Shown: positions 16,629 through 25,690 of the stretch, in pieces
How the letters are laid out: each line of letters begins with the position of its first letter
How positions within the stretch are numbered: position 1 is the stretch's first letter
Origin: Alphaproteobacteria bacterium
GTDB taxonomy: Bacteria; Pseudomonadota; Alphaproteobacteria; UBA8366
Direction of reading: 5' to 3'
DNA: 64,000 bases
NCBI GenBank assembly: GCA_021774335.1
Contig: JAJFJD010000001.1
Location: 1-64,000 of the forward strand
Translations under genes and position numbers: made by a program
Notes under the pieces: generated by a model
The model's database searches: none
What the model saw: the letters and a program-made list of their open reading frames with translations, nothing else
Told to the model about the DNA's origin: nothing

Positions 16629-18157
16629 CAGAGCACCTCCGTCGGCGTTTGGACCGACTTTTTACGTTTCGGGTTGCCGAACAGGTTGGTCTCGCTCGAG
16701 CCATCCGAACAGCCGTTGCCGAAGGAGAATCCGCAAGAGCCGCGCAAATCGTAGGCATCCTCGCCCACCTCGCGGTGCGATGTCGGGATAACGAAGCGGT
16801 CCTCGTAGTTGGCGATCGCCATCACGTGATACATGTCCTCGATCTGACCCGGCGTCAGCCCGACCCGACCGGCGATGGCCTCGTCGATCACGCCGTCGAT
16901 CGTTTTCGAACGCATATAACCGCGCATCGCGAGCATGCGTTCCAACCCCAGGACGACCGGCTCTTCCTTTCCGGCGGTCAGCAGGTTGGCCAGGTATCGC
17001 ACCGGGATACGCAGCGAGCGAACGTCCGGTATATCGTGTTCGACGCCGATCTTGCCGGCCTCCGCCGCCGACTGGATCGGAGACAACGGCGGTACATACC
17101 AGACCATCGGCAGCGTGCGGTATTCCGGATGCAGCGGGAAAGCCACCTTCCAATCCATCGCCATCTTGTAGACCGGCGACTTCTGCGCCGCGTCCAGCCA
17201 GGCGTCCGGCACCCCGTCCGCCTTCGCCTGCTCGATCACCGCCGGATCGTTGGGATCCAGGAAGATGCCAAGCTGCGAATCGTAGAGGTTCTGCGGATCC
17301 GGTTCGGAGGCCGCCTCTTCGATACGGTCGGCGTCATACAGCATGACTCCGAGATAACGGATGCGTCCGACGCAGGTCTCCGAGCACACTGTCGGTTGCC
17401 CCGCCTCGATGCGCGGATAGCAGAATATGCATTTCTCGGACTTTCCGCTCGACCAATTGTAGTAGATCTTCTTGTACGGACAGCCGGATACGCACATCCG
17501 CCAACCGCGGCATTTCTCCTGATCGATCAGGACGATGCCATCTTCCTCACGCTTGTAGATCGCGCCGGATGGACAGGCCGCGACGCATGTCGGATTCAAG
17601 CAGTGCTCACACAGCCGCGGCAGGTACATCATGAAGGTATTTTCAAACTCGCCGTAGATTTCCTTCTCGATGCCCTCGAAATTGTAATCCTTCGACCGTT
17701 TGGAAAATTCCCCACCGAGAATCTCCTCCCAGTTCGGACCCCACTCGATCTTCTCCATGCGCTCGCCGGTAATCAGCGACCGCGGACGCGCCGTCGGCGG
17801 CGCTTCCATCTCCGGTGCATTCTGGAGATGTTCGTAATCGAAGGTGAACGGTTCGTAGTAGTCGTCGATCTCAGGCAAGTCCGGGTTGGCGAAAATCTTC
17901 GCCAGGATGCGCCATTTGGGTCCCATCTTGGGCCGGATGCGTCCGTTTCCAGTTCGCTCCCACCCACCGTTCCAACGTGTCTGGTTCTCCCACTCCTTGG
18001 GATAGCCGACGCCGGGCTTGGTTTCGACATTGTTGAACCAGGCGTATTCCATGCCTTCGCGATTGGTCCAGACATTTTTGCAGGTTACGGAACAGGTGTG
18101 ACAACCGATGCATTTGTCGAGGTTCAGCACCATGCCGATTTGCGCACGTATTTTCAT
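16628..18157 (-). CDS. narH: Respiratory nitrate reductase, beta subunit (Fe-S)
   Basis: This 509-aa cytoplasmic-side electron-transfer subunit carries four Fe-S clusters. Cysteine groups are visible as CIGCHTCSVTCKNVW near residue 15, CEHCLNPTCVAACP near 185, CRGWRMCVSGCP near 217 and CIFCYPR...CSETCVGR near 245-265. The Trp in CRGWRMC is the feature that makes the third cluster [3Fe-4S], as in E. coli NarH. Its start overlaps the narG stop by ATGA. Full length, with no sign of damage. Confidence 0.96.
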   Translation of the reverse strand: MKIRAQIGMVLNLDKCIGCHTCSVTCKNVWTNREGMEYAWFNNVETKPGVGYPKEWENQTRWNGGWERTGNGRIRPKMGPKWRILAKIFANPDLPEIDDYYEPFTFDYEHLQNAPEMEAPPTARPRSLITGERMEKIEWGPNWEEILGGEFSKRSKDYNFEGIEKEIYGEFENTFMMYLPRLCEHCLNPTCVAACPSGAIYKREEDGIVLIDQEKCRGWRMCVSGCPYKKIYYNWSSGKSEKCIFCYPRIEAGQPTVCSETCVGRIRYLGVMLYDADRIEEAASEPDPQNLYDSQLGIFLDPNDPAVIEQAKADGVPDAWLDAAQKSPVYKMAMDWKVAFPLHPEYRTLPMVWYVPPLSPIQSAAEAGKIGVEHDIPDVRSLRIPVRYLANLLTAGKEEPVVLGLERMLAMRGYMRSKTIDGVIDEAIAGRVGLTPGQIEDMYHVMAIANYEDRFVIPTSHREVGEDAYDLRGSCGFSFGNGCSDGSSETNLFGNPKRKKSVQTPTEVL

Positions 18158-21100
18158 TCCGCCATCTCCTTATCCTGAGGCAAGGGCCGATCGAGCCAGT
18201 CGACCTTCTCCATCTTCCGGACGATGACGAATTCATCGCGGTTGGAGCCAACCGTTCCGTAATAGTTGAAGCCGTACGACAACTGGGCATAACCGCCGAT
18301 CATATGCGTCGGCTTGACGATCGCCCGTGTGACGGAGTTATGAATGCCGCCACGATTTCCAGTCGTCTCCGCGCCCGGCGTGTTAACGATCTTCTCCTGT
18401 GCGTGATACATGAAGATCGTGCCTTCCTTCATGCGCTGGGAGACCACCGCGCGCGCCGTCAGGGCGCCATTCACGTTATAGGCTTCGACCCAGTCGTTAT
18501 CCACGATCTCCGCCTTGGCAGCATCGACCTCGGAAATCCAAACGACCGGCCCGCCGCGGCTAAGCGTGAGCATCATCAGATTATCGGTGTAGGTGGAGTG
18601 AATGCCCCACTTCTGATGCGGCGTGATGAAATTTAGAACCACCTGCGGCTGGCCGTTCGGCCGTGCATCGATGATCGGCTTCACGGTCTTGAGGTCGACC
18701 GGCGGGCGATAGACGCAGAACCCTTCGCCGAAGGCGCGCATCCACAGATGATCCTGGTAGAGCTGCTGCCGCCCCGTCAGCGTGCGCCAGGGTATGCGCT
18801 CGTGCACGTTCGTGTAGCAGGCGTTGTAACAAACCTTCTCGGATTCCAGTCCGGACCAGGTCGGCGATGAGATGATCTTGCGCGGTTGCGCGACCACGTC
18901 GCGGAACCGGATTTTCTCGTCCTCTTTCGGCCGCGCCAGATGAGTGTGATCGCGGCCGGTGTTTTTCGACAGCGCCTCCCATGCCTTGACCGCAACCTCG
19001 CCGTTGGTTTCCGGGGCCAACATCAGGATGACTTCGGTCGCGTCGATGTCGGTCTCGATCCGCGGCATCCCCTTGGTCGGACCGTCCTCCGTCACCACGC
19101 CGTTCAGGGCGCCAAGGTTTTCGACCTCATGCTCGGTATTCCAGCTGATCCCCTTGCCGCCATTGCCCAGCTCGGACAACAACGGTCCAAGCGCGGTGAA
19201 TCGTTTGTACAGGTTCGGATAGTCGCGCTCGACGACGGTGATCTGTGGCATCGTCTGCCCCGGGATCGGGTCGATCTCGCCGCGTTTCCAATCCTTCACG
19301 TCCGTCGCCTGGGCGATTTCCGCCGGCGTGTCGTGCAGGATCGGTACCAAGACCACATCCTTTTCGACTCCCAATACCTCGGGCGCCACTTCGGAAAACG
19401 TCTTGGCGATTCCCTTGTAGATGTCCCAGTCCGACCGGCATTCCCAAACCGGGTCCACCGCGCTGGAAAGCGGATGGATGAAGGGATGCATATCGGACGT
19501 GTTGAGGTCGTTCTTCTCGTACCAGGTCGCGGTGGGCAGCACGATGTCCGAATAGACACAAGTCGTCGACATGCGGAAGTCGAGCGTGACCAACAGGTCC
19601 AGCTTCCCTTCCGGCGCGTCGTCGTGCCAATCAACTTCCTGCGGCTTCGCCCTACCCTGCTCGCCAAGGTCGGTGCCCATCACGCCGTGCGACGTGCCGA
19701 GCAGATGCTTCAGGAAATACTCATGCCCCTTGCCTGAACTGCCGAGCAGGTTGGACCGCCAGACGAACAGATTCCGCGGCCAGTTCGCCGGGTTGTCCGG
19801 GTCCTCGCAGGACATGCGAAGATCGCCGGACTTCAGCCCATCGATCACATAATCCTTCGGTTCCTTGCCCGCCTTGCCTGCGCGCGCGGAAATCTCCAGC
19901 GGATTCGTCTCGAGCTGCGGTGCGGAGGGCAACCACCCCATGCGCTCGGCGCGAATATTGTAATCGATCAACGACCCGTCCCACGGCCCTTCCGGGGCTG
20001 TCGGCGACAGGATTTCGTCGATACCGAGCGTCTCGTAGCGCCATTGATCCGTATGGGCGTACCAGAAGGATGTGGAGTTCATATGCCGAGGCGGCCGGTT
20101 CCAATCCAGCCCAAAGGCAAGCGGCAGCCAACCGGTTTGCGGACGCAGCTTTTCCTGCCCAACGTAATGCGACCAACCCCCGCCAGACTGGCCGACACAG
20201 CCGCACATCACCAGGAGATTGATGATCCCCCGGTAGTTCATGTCCATGTGATACCAGTGGTTCAGGCCCGCGCCGAGGATGACCATCGACTTGCCGTTGG
20301 TCTTTTCCGCATTGTCGGCGAATTCCCGGGCGACGGTGACGATCTGTTTCGCCGGCACGCCCGTGATTGCTTCCGCCCAAGCGGGCGTATACGGCGCGTT
20401 GTCGTCGTAGCTCTTCGCGACATGTTCGCCGCCAAGTCCCCGGTCGAGACCGTAATTGGCGACGAACAGGTCGAACACCGTCGCAACCAATGCCTCGCCG
20501 TCCTTCAGTTCGACCGATTTGACCGGTACGTTGCGGAGCAGGACGTCCGGATGATCGGTTCCCTTGAAGTGGTCATGCTCGCGATTGCCGAAATAGGGAA
20601 ATCCAACCTCGACCACATCGTCGCGATCCTCTTCCATGATCAGCGTAAGCTGGAGGTTGGTATCCTTTCCGTCCGCGGTTTTTTCCTCGAGGTTCCACTT
20701 GCCCTGCTCACCCCACCGGAACCCGACCGAACCCGCCGGCACGACGATCTCGCCGCTATCCGCATCGACCGCGACGGTCTTCCAATCCGGGTTGTTGGAC
20801 TGTCCCAAACCACCGGCGAAGTCCGAGGCGCGGACCTGGCGTTCCGGCACATAACGGCCGTCCTTCTTCACCAAGCGGACCAGCATCGGCATGTCGGTAT
20901 ACTGGCGTACATAATCCTCGAAGTACGCCGTCTGCCGATCGATATGGAATTCGCGCAGGATGACATGCCCCATCGCCATGGCAAGCGCCGAGTCCGTTCC
21001 CTGTTTCGGGTGGAGCCAGAGATCGCTGAACTTCGCCGCCTCCGAATAGTCCGGGCTAACGACAACGGACTTGGTGCCCTTGTAGCGGGCCTCGGTATAG

Positions 21101-21900
21101 AAATGCGCGTCGGGCGTGCGCGTCTGCGGCACGTTCGAGCCCCAAAGCATCAGGAATCCCGAGTTGTACCAATCGGCGCTTTCCGGAACGTCGGTCTGTT
21201 CGCCCCATGTCTGCGGCGACGCCGGCGGCAGATCGCAATACCAGTCGTAGAAGGACATGCAGACGCCGCCCATGAGCGACAGATACCGTGAGCCGGCGGC
21301 GTAGGAGACCATCGACATCGCCGGGATCGGGGAAAATCCGATGACCCGGTCGGGACCGTAGGTCTTTGCGGTATAGGCATTCGCCGACGCGATGATCTCG
21401 TTCACCTCGTCCCAGTTCGACCGGACAAAACCGCCATGCCCGCGCACCTTGATATAGGAAGAGCGTTTCGCTGGGTCCTCGACGATCGACGCCCAGGCCG
21501 CGACGGGGGATAACGTGGCCCGCGCGGCGCGCCACAGTTTCACCAGCCGGGACCGCACTAAAGGATATTTCACCCGGTTGCCGGAATAGAGGTACCAGCT
21601 ATAGCTGGCGCCCCTGGAACACCCGCGCGGCTCGTGGTTCGGAAGGTCCGGACGGGTCCGGGGGTAATCGGTCTGCTGGGTTTCCCAGGTGACGATGCCG
21701 CCCTTCACATAGATTTTCCATGAACAGGACCCGGTGCAGTTCGCGCCATGGGTGGACCGCACGATCTTATCGTGCTGCCACCGCTGGCGGTAACCGTCCT
21801 CCCATTTCCGGTCCTCACGCGTCGTGACGCCATGGCCGTCCGCGAATTTGCCGACGTTCTTCTCCGAGAAGAAGTTCAGCCTGTCGAGTAAGTGGCTCAT
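18154..21900 (-). CDS. narG: Respiratory nitrate reductase, catalytic alpha subunit
   Basis: This 1248-aa molybdenum bis-MGD enzyme reduces nitrate to nitrite on the cytoplasmic face. The N-terminal FS0 ligand set is visible: STHGANCTGSCSWK (His and two Cys), with a further Cys in EPRGCSRG. The Mo-region PQTWGEQTD and SADWYNSGF blocks follow. The N-terminus lacks a functional Tat leader, as expected for membrane-anchored NarG. It heads the narGHJI-ppi run and starts 24 bases after narK2, so it is likely cotranscribed with both porters. Length matches the E. coli enzyme (about 1247 aa). Confidence 0.97.
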   Translation of the reverse strand: MSHLLDRLNFFSEKNVGKFADGHGVTTREDRKWEDGYRQRWQHDKIVRSTHGANCTGSCSWKIYVKGGIVTWETQQTDYPRTRPDLPNHEPRGCSRGASYSWYLYSGNRVKYPLVRSRLVKLWRAARATLSPVAAWASIVEDPAKRSSYIKVRGHGGFVRSNWDEVNEIIASANAYTAKTYGPDRVIGFSPIPAMSMVSYAAGSRYLSLMGGVCMSFYDWYCDLPPASPQTWGEQTDVPESADWYNSGFLMLWGSNVPQTRTPDAHFYTEARYKGTKSVVVSPDYSEAAKFSDLWLHPKQGTDSALAMAMGHVILREFHIDRQTAYFEDYVRQYTDMPMLVRLVKKDGRYVPERQVRASDFAGGLGQSNNPDWKTVAVDADSGEIVVPAGSVGFRWGEQGKWNLEEKTADGKDTNLQLTLIMEEDRDDVVEVGFPYFGNREHDHFKGTDHPDVLLRNVPVKSVELKDGEALVATVFDLFVANYGLDRGLGGEHVAKSYDDNAPYTPAWAEAITGVPAKQIVTVAREFADNAEKTNGKSMVILGAGLNHWYHMDMNYRGIINLLVMCGCVGQSGGGWSHYVGQEKLRPQTGWLPLAFGLDWNRPPRHMNSTSFWYAHTDQWRYETLGIDEILSPTAPEGPWDGSLIDYNIRAERMGWLPSAPQLETNPLEISARAGKAGKEPKDYVIDGLKSGDLRMSCEDPDNPANWPRNLFVWRSNLLGSSGKGHEYFLKHLLGTSHGVMGTDLGEQGRAKPQEVDWHDDAPEGKLDLLVTLDFRMSTTCVYSDIVLPTATWYEKNDLNTSDMHPFIHPLSSAVDPVWECRSDWDIYKGIAKTFSEVAPEVLGVEKDVVLVPILHDTPAEIAQATDVKDWKRGEIDPIPGQTMPQITVVERDYPNLYKRFTALGPLLSELGNGGKGISWNTEHEVENLGALNGVVTEDGPTKGMPRIETDIDATEVILMLAPETNGEVAVKAWEALSKNTGRDHTHLARPKEDEKIRFRDVVAQPRKIISSPTWSGLESEKVCYNACYTNVHERIPWRTLTGRQQLYQDHLWMRAFGEGFCVYRPPVDLKTVKPIIDARPNGQPQVVLNFITPHQKWGIHSTYTDNLMMLTLSRGGPVVWISEVDAAKAEIVDNDWVEAYNVNGALTARAVVSQRMKEGTIFMYHAQEKIVNTPGAETTGNRGGIHNSVTRAIVKPTHMIGGYAQLSYGFNYYGTVGSNRDEFVIVRKMEKVDWLDRPLPQDKEMAE

Positions 21901-21924
21901 CTCAAATCTCCTCTGATCGCCGGA

Positions 21925-23316
21925 TTAGCAGGGAACCGGGGCATTGCGGCGCGTGTAGTAGACCCACGTCACAGCAACGCACAGGGCGTAAAAAGTCATG
22001 AAGGTGTATAGGGCGAGTTCGGGACCGCCGGTCAGCGTGATCGACGTGCCATACGCCTTGGGAATGAAGAACGCGCCATAGGCCGCGATGGCGGACGTGA
22101 AGGCGATGATCGCCGCCGACTCCCGCTCCGCCTGCCGCAGGAACTGCGTCTCGTCGAGGCCAGGCATCAGGCGCGTCACTTCCTTGCGCATGATCGTCGG
22201 GATCATCTGGAAGGTGGATGCGTTGCCGACGCCCGTGGCGAAGAACAGCACCATAAACATCGCGAAGAAGCCCCAGAATGACCCCGGCGTTTCCTTGATG
22301 CCGAGGAAGAACAGCACACCCGCGACCGCCCCGATCATCACGAGGAAGGTCCAGAAGGTGACGCGGCCGCCGCCGTACTTGTCAGAGACCCACCCGGTCG
22401 CAGCCCGACTGAGCGCGCCAACCAACGGCCCCAGGAACACGTATTGCAGTGAGTTCACGTCCGGGAACTGGGTCTTGGCCAGCAGCGGAAAACCGGCGGA
22501 ATACCCGATGAAGGATCCGAAAGTGCCGGTGTAGAGCACGCACATGATCCAATTGTGTTTACGCTGAAAGATGATGGATTGTTCTTTGAAAGACGCACGG
22601 GCGCTTTCGATGTTGTCCATGCCGAACCAGGCCGCCACCGAGGTGATCACCAGGAACGGAACCCAGACGAAGCCGGCATTCTGCAACCATAGCTTGGCGC
22701 CCGTGGACGTAACCTGCGGCTCGCCGCCGATTGCCCCGAAGACGCCCGCGGTAATGACCAGCGGTACGGTGAACTGCATGACGCTGACGCCGGCATTGCC
22801 GAGACCGGCGTTCAACGCGAGCGCGTTGCCCTTCTCCGTCTTGGGATAGAAGAAGCTGATATTAGCCATCGATGATGCGAAATTACCGCCGCCGAGCCCA
22901 CAGAGCAGCGCGAGCCCGAGGAACATGACATAGGGTGTTTCCGGATCCTGCACGGCGAACCCGATGCCGATCGCCGGGATCAACAACGACGCGGTCGACA
23001 GCGCCGTCCAAAGGCGGCCGCCGAAGATCGGCACCATGAAGGAATAGAAAATCCGCAATGTGGCGCCCGAAAGTCCGGGCAATGCCGCGAGCCAGAAGAG
23101 CTGATCCGTGGTGTAGGCGAACCCGATCGCCGGCAGCTTGGCAACGACCACGCTCCACACCAGCCAAACGGAAAACGCCAGCAGCAAACACGGGATCGAA
23201 ATCCAGAGGTTCTTCGACGCGATCTTCTTGCCGTCCGATTGCCAGAAATCCGGTTCGTCCGGCCGCCAATCGACGAGCGTGTGCCCCTTTCGGGGGGACG
23301 TTTGTTGGACTGTCAT
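21925..23316 (-). CDS. Nitrate/nitrite antiporter, NarK2 type
   Basis: This 463-aa MFS porter has about 12 transmembrane helices and a soluble N-terminal extension rich in Trp (WRPDEPDFWQSDGKK) ahead of helix 1, as in NarK2/NarU-type proteins. Nitrate-signature glycine-rich segments are visible: CGLGGGNFASSMANISFFYP and a second one, GVGNASTFQMIP. It probably exchanges nitrite for nitrate so that the toxic product leaves the cytoplasm. It lies 12 bases after narK1 and 24 before narG in the same operon. The type assignment is from sequence pattern, not experiment. Confidence 0.88.
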   Translation of the reverse strand: MTVQQTSPRKGHTLVDWRPDEPDFWQSDGKKIASKNLWISIPCLLLAFSVWLVWSVVVAKLPAIGFAYTTDQLFWLAALPGLSGATLRIFYSFMVPIFGGRLWTALSTASLLIPAIGIGFAVQDPETPYVMFLGLALLCGLGGGNFASSMANISFFYPKTEKGNALALNAGLGNAGVSVMQFTVPLVITAGVFGAIGGEPQVTSTGAKLWLQNAGFVWVPFLVITSVAAWFGMDNIESARASFKEQSIIFQRKHNWIMCVLYTGTFGSFIGYSAGFPLLAKTQFPDVNSLQYVFLGPLVGALSRAATGWVSDKYGGGRVTFWTFLVMIGAVAGVLFFLGIKETPGSFWGFFAMFMVLFFATGVGNASTFQMIPTIMRKEVTRLMPGLDETQFLRQAERESAAIIAFTSAIAAYGAFFIPKAYGTSITLTGGPELALYTFMTFYALCVAVTWVYYTRRNAPVPC

Positions 23317-23327
23317 AGCTCAACTCC

Positions 23328-24719
23328 TCAATTGGCAGCTTGCGTGGAGGACCCGGTGGGCGGGGGCGTGCGCCGATTGCGCGCACTCCCCTCGGCCGCC
23401 GTGTGGTGGGGTTCGTGGATATCGACCATCTCCGGGAATTCCGGCAGACCGACGAGTTGCTCAGCCGTCGCCTTGCGTTCCATGCGCTGGATCGCGAAAT
23501 GCATCCACAGCAGTGCGATGGTGACGAGAAGGAACAAGAGCATGAAGCAGCTTGTCCATACGCCGATAAGGTCGTTCATGATTCCGAAGCTGATCGGCAG
23601 GACGAATCCGCCCAATCCACCGATCATGCCGACGAGGCCGCCGACCGATCCGACATGACCCGGATAGTAGACGGGGATGTGTTTGTAGACGGCCGCCTTG
23701 CCGAGCGACATGAAGAAACCAAGCGCCACCGTCAGCGCCACGAAGATCGGTAGACCGATGGTCAGATTGAACGTGATTGGTCCTTCGATGCCCTGGATGG
23801 TGTAGTCGGTCGCCGGATAGCTTAGGAAGAAGCAGATCACGGCCGAGGCGAAGAAGGTCCAGTACATCACTGCCCGCGCGCCATAACGATCCGACATATA
23901 TCCGCCCATCGCGCGGAAGATACTGCCGGGCAGCGCGTAGGCCGCCGCCAACATGCCGGCGGTCGTGATGTCCAACCCGTAGACGCCGACATAGTAGCGC
24001 GGCAGCCACAGAGCCAACGCGACGAACGCGCCGAACACGAAGAAGTAATAGAGTGAGAAGCGCCAGACCTGCAGTTTCTTAAGCGGCGTCAACTGCATGA
24101 AGGCGGAGACGGGTTTCTCACCCTTCGCCTTGCGTTCGGCCGTCGCCGGATCCTCTTTCGTAGTCACGAAAAACAGCACGGCGGTAATCAACAGAACCAC
24201 CGCATAGACCTGCGCGGTAGCTTCCCAACCCAGCGCGACCAGAAGGAAAGGCGCGCCAAAGTTCGTCACGGCGGCACCGACATTGCCCATCCCGAAAATA
24301 CCGAGGGCGGTGCCCTGTCGCTCTTTTTCATACCAGCGCGACACATAGGCGATGCCGACCGCAAACGAACCGCCAGCAAGTCCAACGCCGAGCGCCGCGA
24401 CGAGAAACATCTCGTAGGTCGTTACCGTCGACAGCATCCACACGGCAACGGAGGTCAATGCCATTACCGCGGTAAAGACCATGCGCCCGCCGTATTGGTC
24501 GGTCCAGATGCCGAGGAAGATTCGGCTCAGCGACCCTGTCAGAATCGGCGTCGCGACCAGAATTCCGAACTGCGTATCGTTCAGTCCCAAATCCTGCTTA
24601 ATCTTGATGCCGATGATCGAGAAAATCGTCCAAACGGCGAAGCACACGGTGAAAGCAAGCGTGCTTGTGCCGAGCATCCGTTTCTGTTGCGACGGTGTTA
24701 CCGCATCGAGTTCGTTCAT
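23328..24719 (-). CDS. Nitrate/proton symporter, NarK1 type
   Basis: This 463-aa MFS porter is the first gene of the nitrate operon. About 12 helices are visible, with the short NarK1-like N-terminus (STLAFTVCFAVWTIFSIIGI), the MFS loop DQYGGR and the nitrate-signature GVGLAGGSFAVGIAYVSRWY. NarK1 proteins import nitrate with protons and start respiration before nitrite accumulates. In some denitrifiers NarK1 and NarK2 are fused in one protein; here they are separate reading frames 12 bases apart. An FNR-type box is centred about 102 bases upstream of its ATG. Confidence 0.88.
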   Translation of the reverse strand: MNELDAVTPSQQKRMLGTSTLAFTVCFAVWTIFSIIGIKIKQDLGLNDTQFGILVATPILTGSLSRIFLGIWTDQYGGRMVFTAVMALTSVAVWMLSTVTTYEMFLVAALGVGLAGGSFAVGIAYVSRWYEKERQGTALGIFGMGNVGAAVTNFGAPFLLVALGWEATAQVYAVVLLITAVLFFVTTKEDPATAERKAKGEKPVSAFMQLTPLKKLQVWRFSLYYFFVFGAFVALALWLPRYYVGVYGLDITTAGMLAAAYALPGSIFRAMGGYMSDRYGARAVMYWTFFASAVICFFLSYPATDYTIQGIEGPITFNLTIGLPIFVALTVALGFFMSLGKAAVYKHIPVYYPGHVGSVGGLVGMIGGLGGFVLPISFGIMNDLIGVWTSCFMLLFLLVTIALLWMHFAIQRMERKATAEQLVGLPEFPEMVDIHEPHHTAAEGSARNRRTPPPTGSSTQAAN

Positions 24720-24814
24720 CGTTCATTTCCCCTCTGCCCCGCACGCGATCGCGCGGAACACCGCTATTGGTCAGTGTGGTGAGGAAATGGTCGGTGGATT
24801 CGGCCGCGAACTGC

Positions 24815-24828
24815 TTGATTCAGATCAA
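24815..24828. promoter_or_regulatory. Perfect FNR/DNR-type box for the nar operon
   Basis: TTGATTCAGATCAA matches the consensus TTGAT-N4-ATCAA exactly. Its centre is about 102 bases upstream of the narK1 ATG, so a class II start about 41 bases downstream would leave a leader of about 60 bases. This predicts anaerobic activation of the whole nar operon. Confidence 0.85.
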
Positions 24829-24928
24829 ATGTCCGCGATGCCGGTAGAGATACAAGAAACCATGCATCAAATGTCGCATTGTCAAATAACAGTGTTATCG
24901 TAGCGGCCTTACACATTTGCGCTGAGAA

Positions 24929-24942
24929 TTGACAATAATCAA
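24929..24942. promoter_or_regulatory. FNR/DNR-type box before the regulator gene
   Basis: TTGACAATAATCAA differs from TTGAT-N4-ATCAA at one base. Its centre is about 47 bases before the GTG of the Crp/Fnr regulator gene. That position could place the regulator under its own control (repression, since it would overlap the promoter) or under FNR control. Confidence 0.72.
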
Positions 24943-24982
24943 ATAAGACGCAGAAAATGGCGCAAACGAGGGAGGGTACGCA

Positions 24983-25681
24983 GTGCGTTCGGAGGATCTA
25001 CCCGCTGTCCGCGAGCTGGGCTTGTTCGCGGACATGGAGTCGGCCCATTTCGAGGAATTGATGCAGGTCGCCTACCTGCAGCGCTTCCCGCCGCAGGTTC
25101 AGCTCATCACCGAGGGCGACCCCGCCGACTTCCTGCATGTCGTGGTGGACGGGACGGTGGAACTGTTCGCCGCCTCGAATAATCGCGAAACGACGATGGC
25201 CATCATCAACCCGGTGGAAACCTTCATCCTGGCGGCGGTGCTGAAGGATGCCGTCTACCTGATGTCCGCACGGACCATGACCGCGTCCCGAATCTTATTA
25301 ATCCCGGCGGAGAATATCCGGGACATTTTCGAGCGAGACGCCGCCTTCGCCCGATCAATCGTCCAGGAACTGTCGGTCCGCTACCGCGATATGGTCAAAC
25401 TGCTCAAGAACCAGAAACTCCGCACGTCCGTCGAGCGGCTGGCGAATTACCTGCTTCATGAACATAAGTGCCAGGGCGCGAACGGCGCACTCACCCTGCC
25501 GACCGACAAGCGCACGCTGGCGACACTCCTCGGCATGACGCCGGAAAATCTCTCGCGCGCCTTCGGCACGCTCGGCCCCTACGGCGTATCGGTGGAGGGC
25601 GCCCGGATCGGACTCTCGAAACTCGACGATCTGGAAACGCTGGCGAAACCGAACCCTCTGACTGACGATCCCGTCACGTAA
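24983..25681 (+). CDS. Crp/Fnr-family regulator, probably nitrate/NO responsive
   Basis: This 232-aa regulator has an N-terminal cyclic-nucleotide-type beta barrel (about 5-120), a dimer helix and a C-terminal winged helix (about 160-220). The recognition helix reads TPENLSRAF. Its Glu, Ser and Arg match the FNR set that reads TTGAT...ATCAA. The cysteines that bind the [4Fe-4S] cluster in FNR are absent, so it senses something else; NarR (nitrate) and DNR (heme/NO) are the closest precedents. GTG start has GAGGGAGGG seven bases upstream. It is divergent from the nar operon with two fitting boxes between, which makes it the likely local activator. Confidence 0.87.
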   Translation: MRSEDLPAVRELGLFADMESAHFEELMQVAYLQRFPPQVQLITEGDPADFLHVVVDGTVELFAASNNRETTMAIINPVETFILAAVLKDAVYLMSARTMTASRILLIPAENIRDIFERDAAFARSIVQELSVRYRDMVKLLKNQKLRTSVERLANYLLHEHKCQGANGALTLPTDKRTLATLLGMTPENLSRAFGTLGPYGVSVEGARIGLSKLDDLETLAKPNPLTDDPVT

Positions 25682-25690
25682 GACTCCGCC

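Noticed and set aside
16616..18178. A 520-aa plus-strand frame opposite narH
   Set aside because: Antisense to an intact narH with all its cysteine clusters; composition typical of a shadow.
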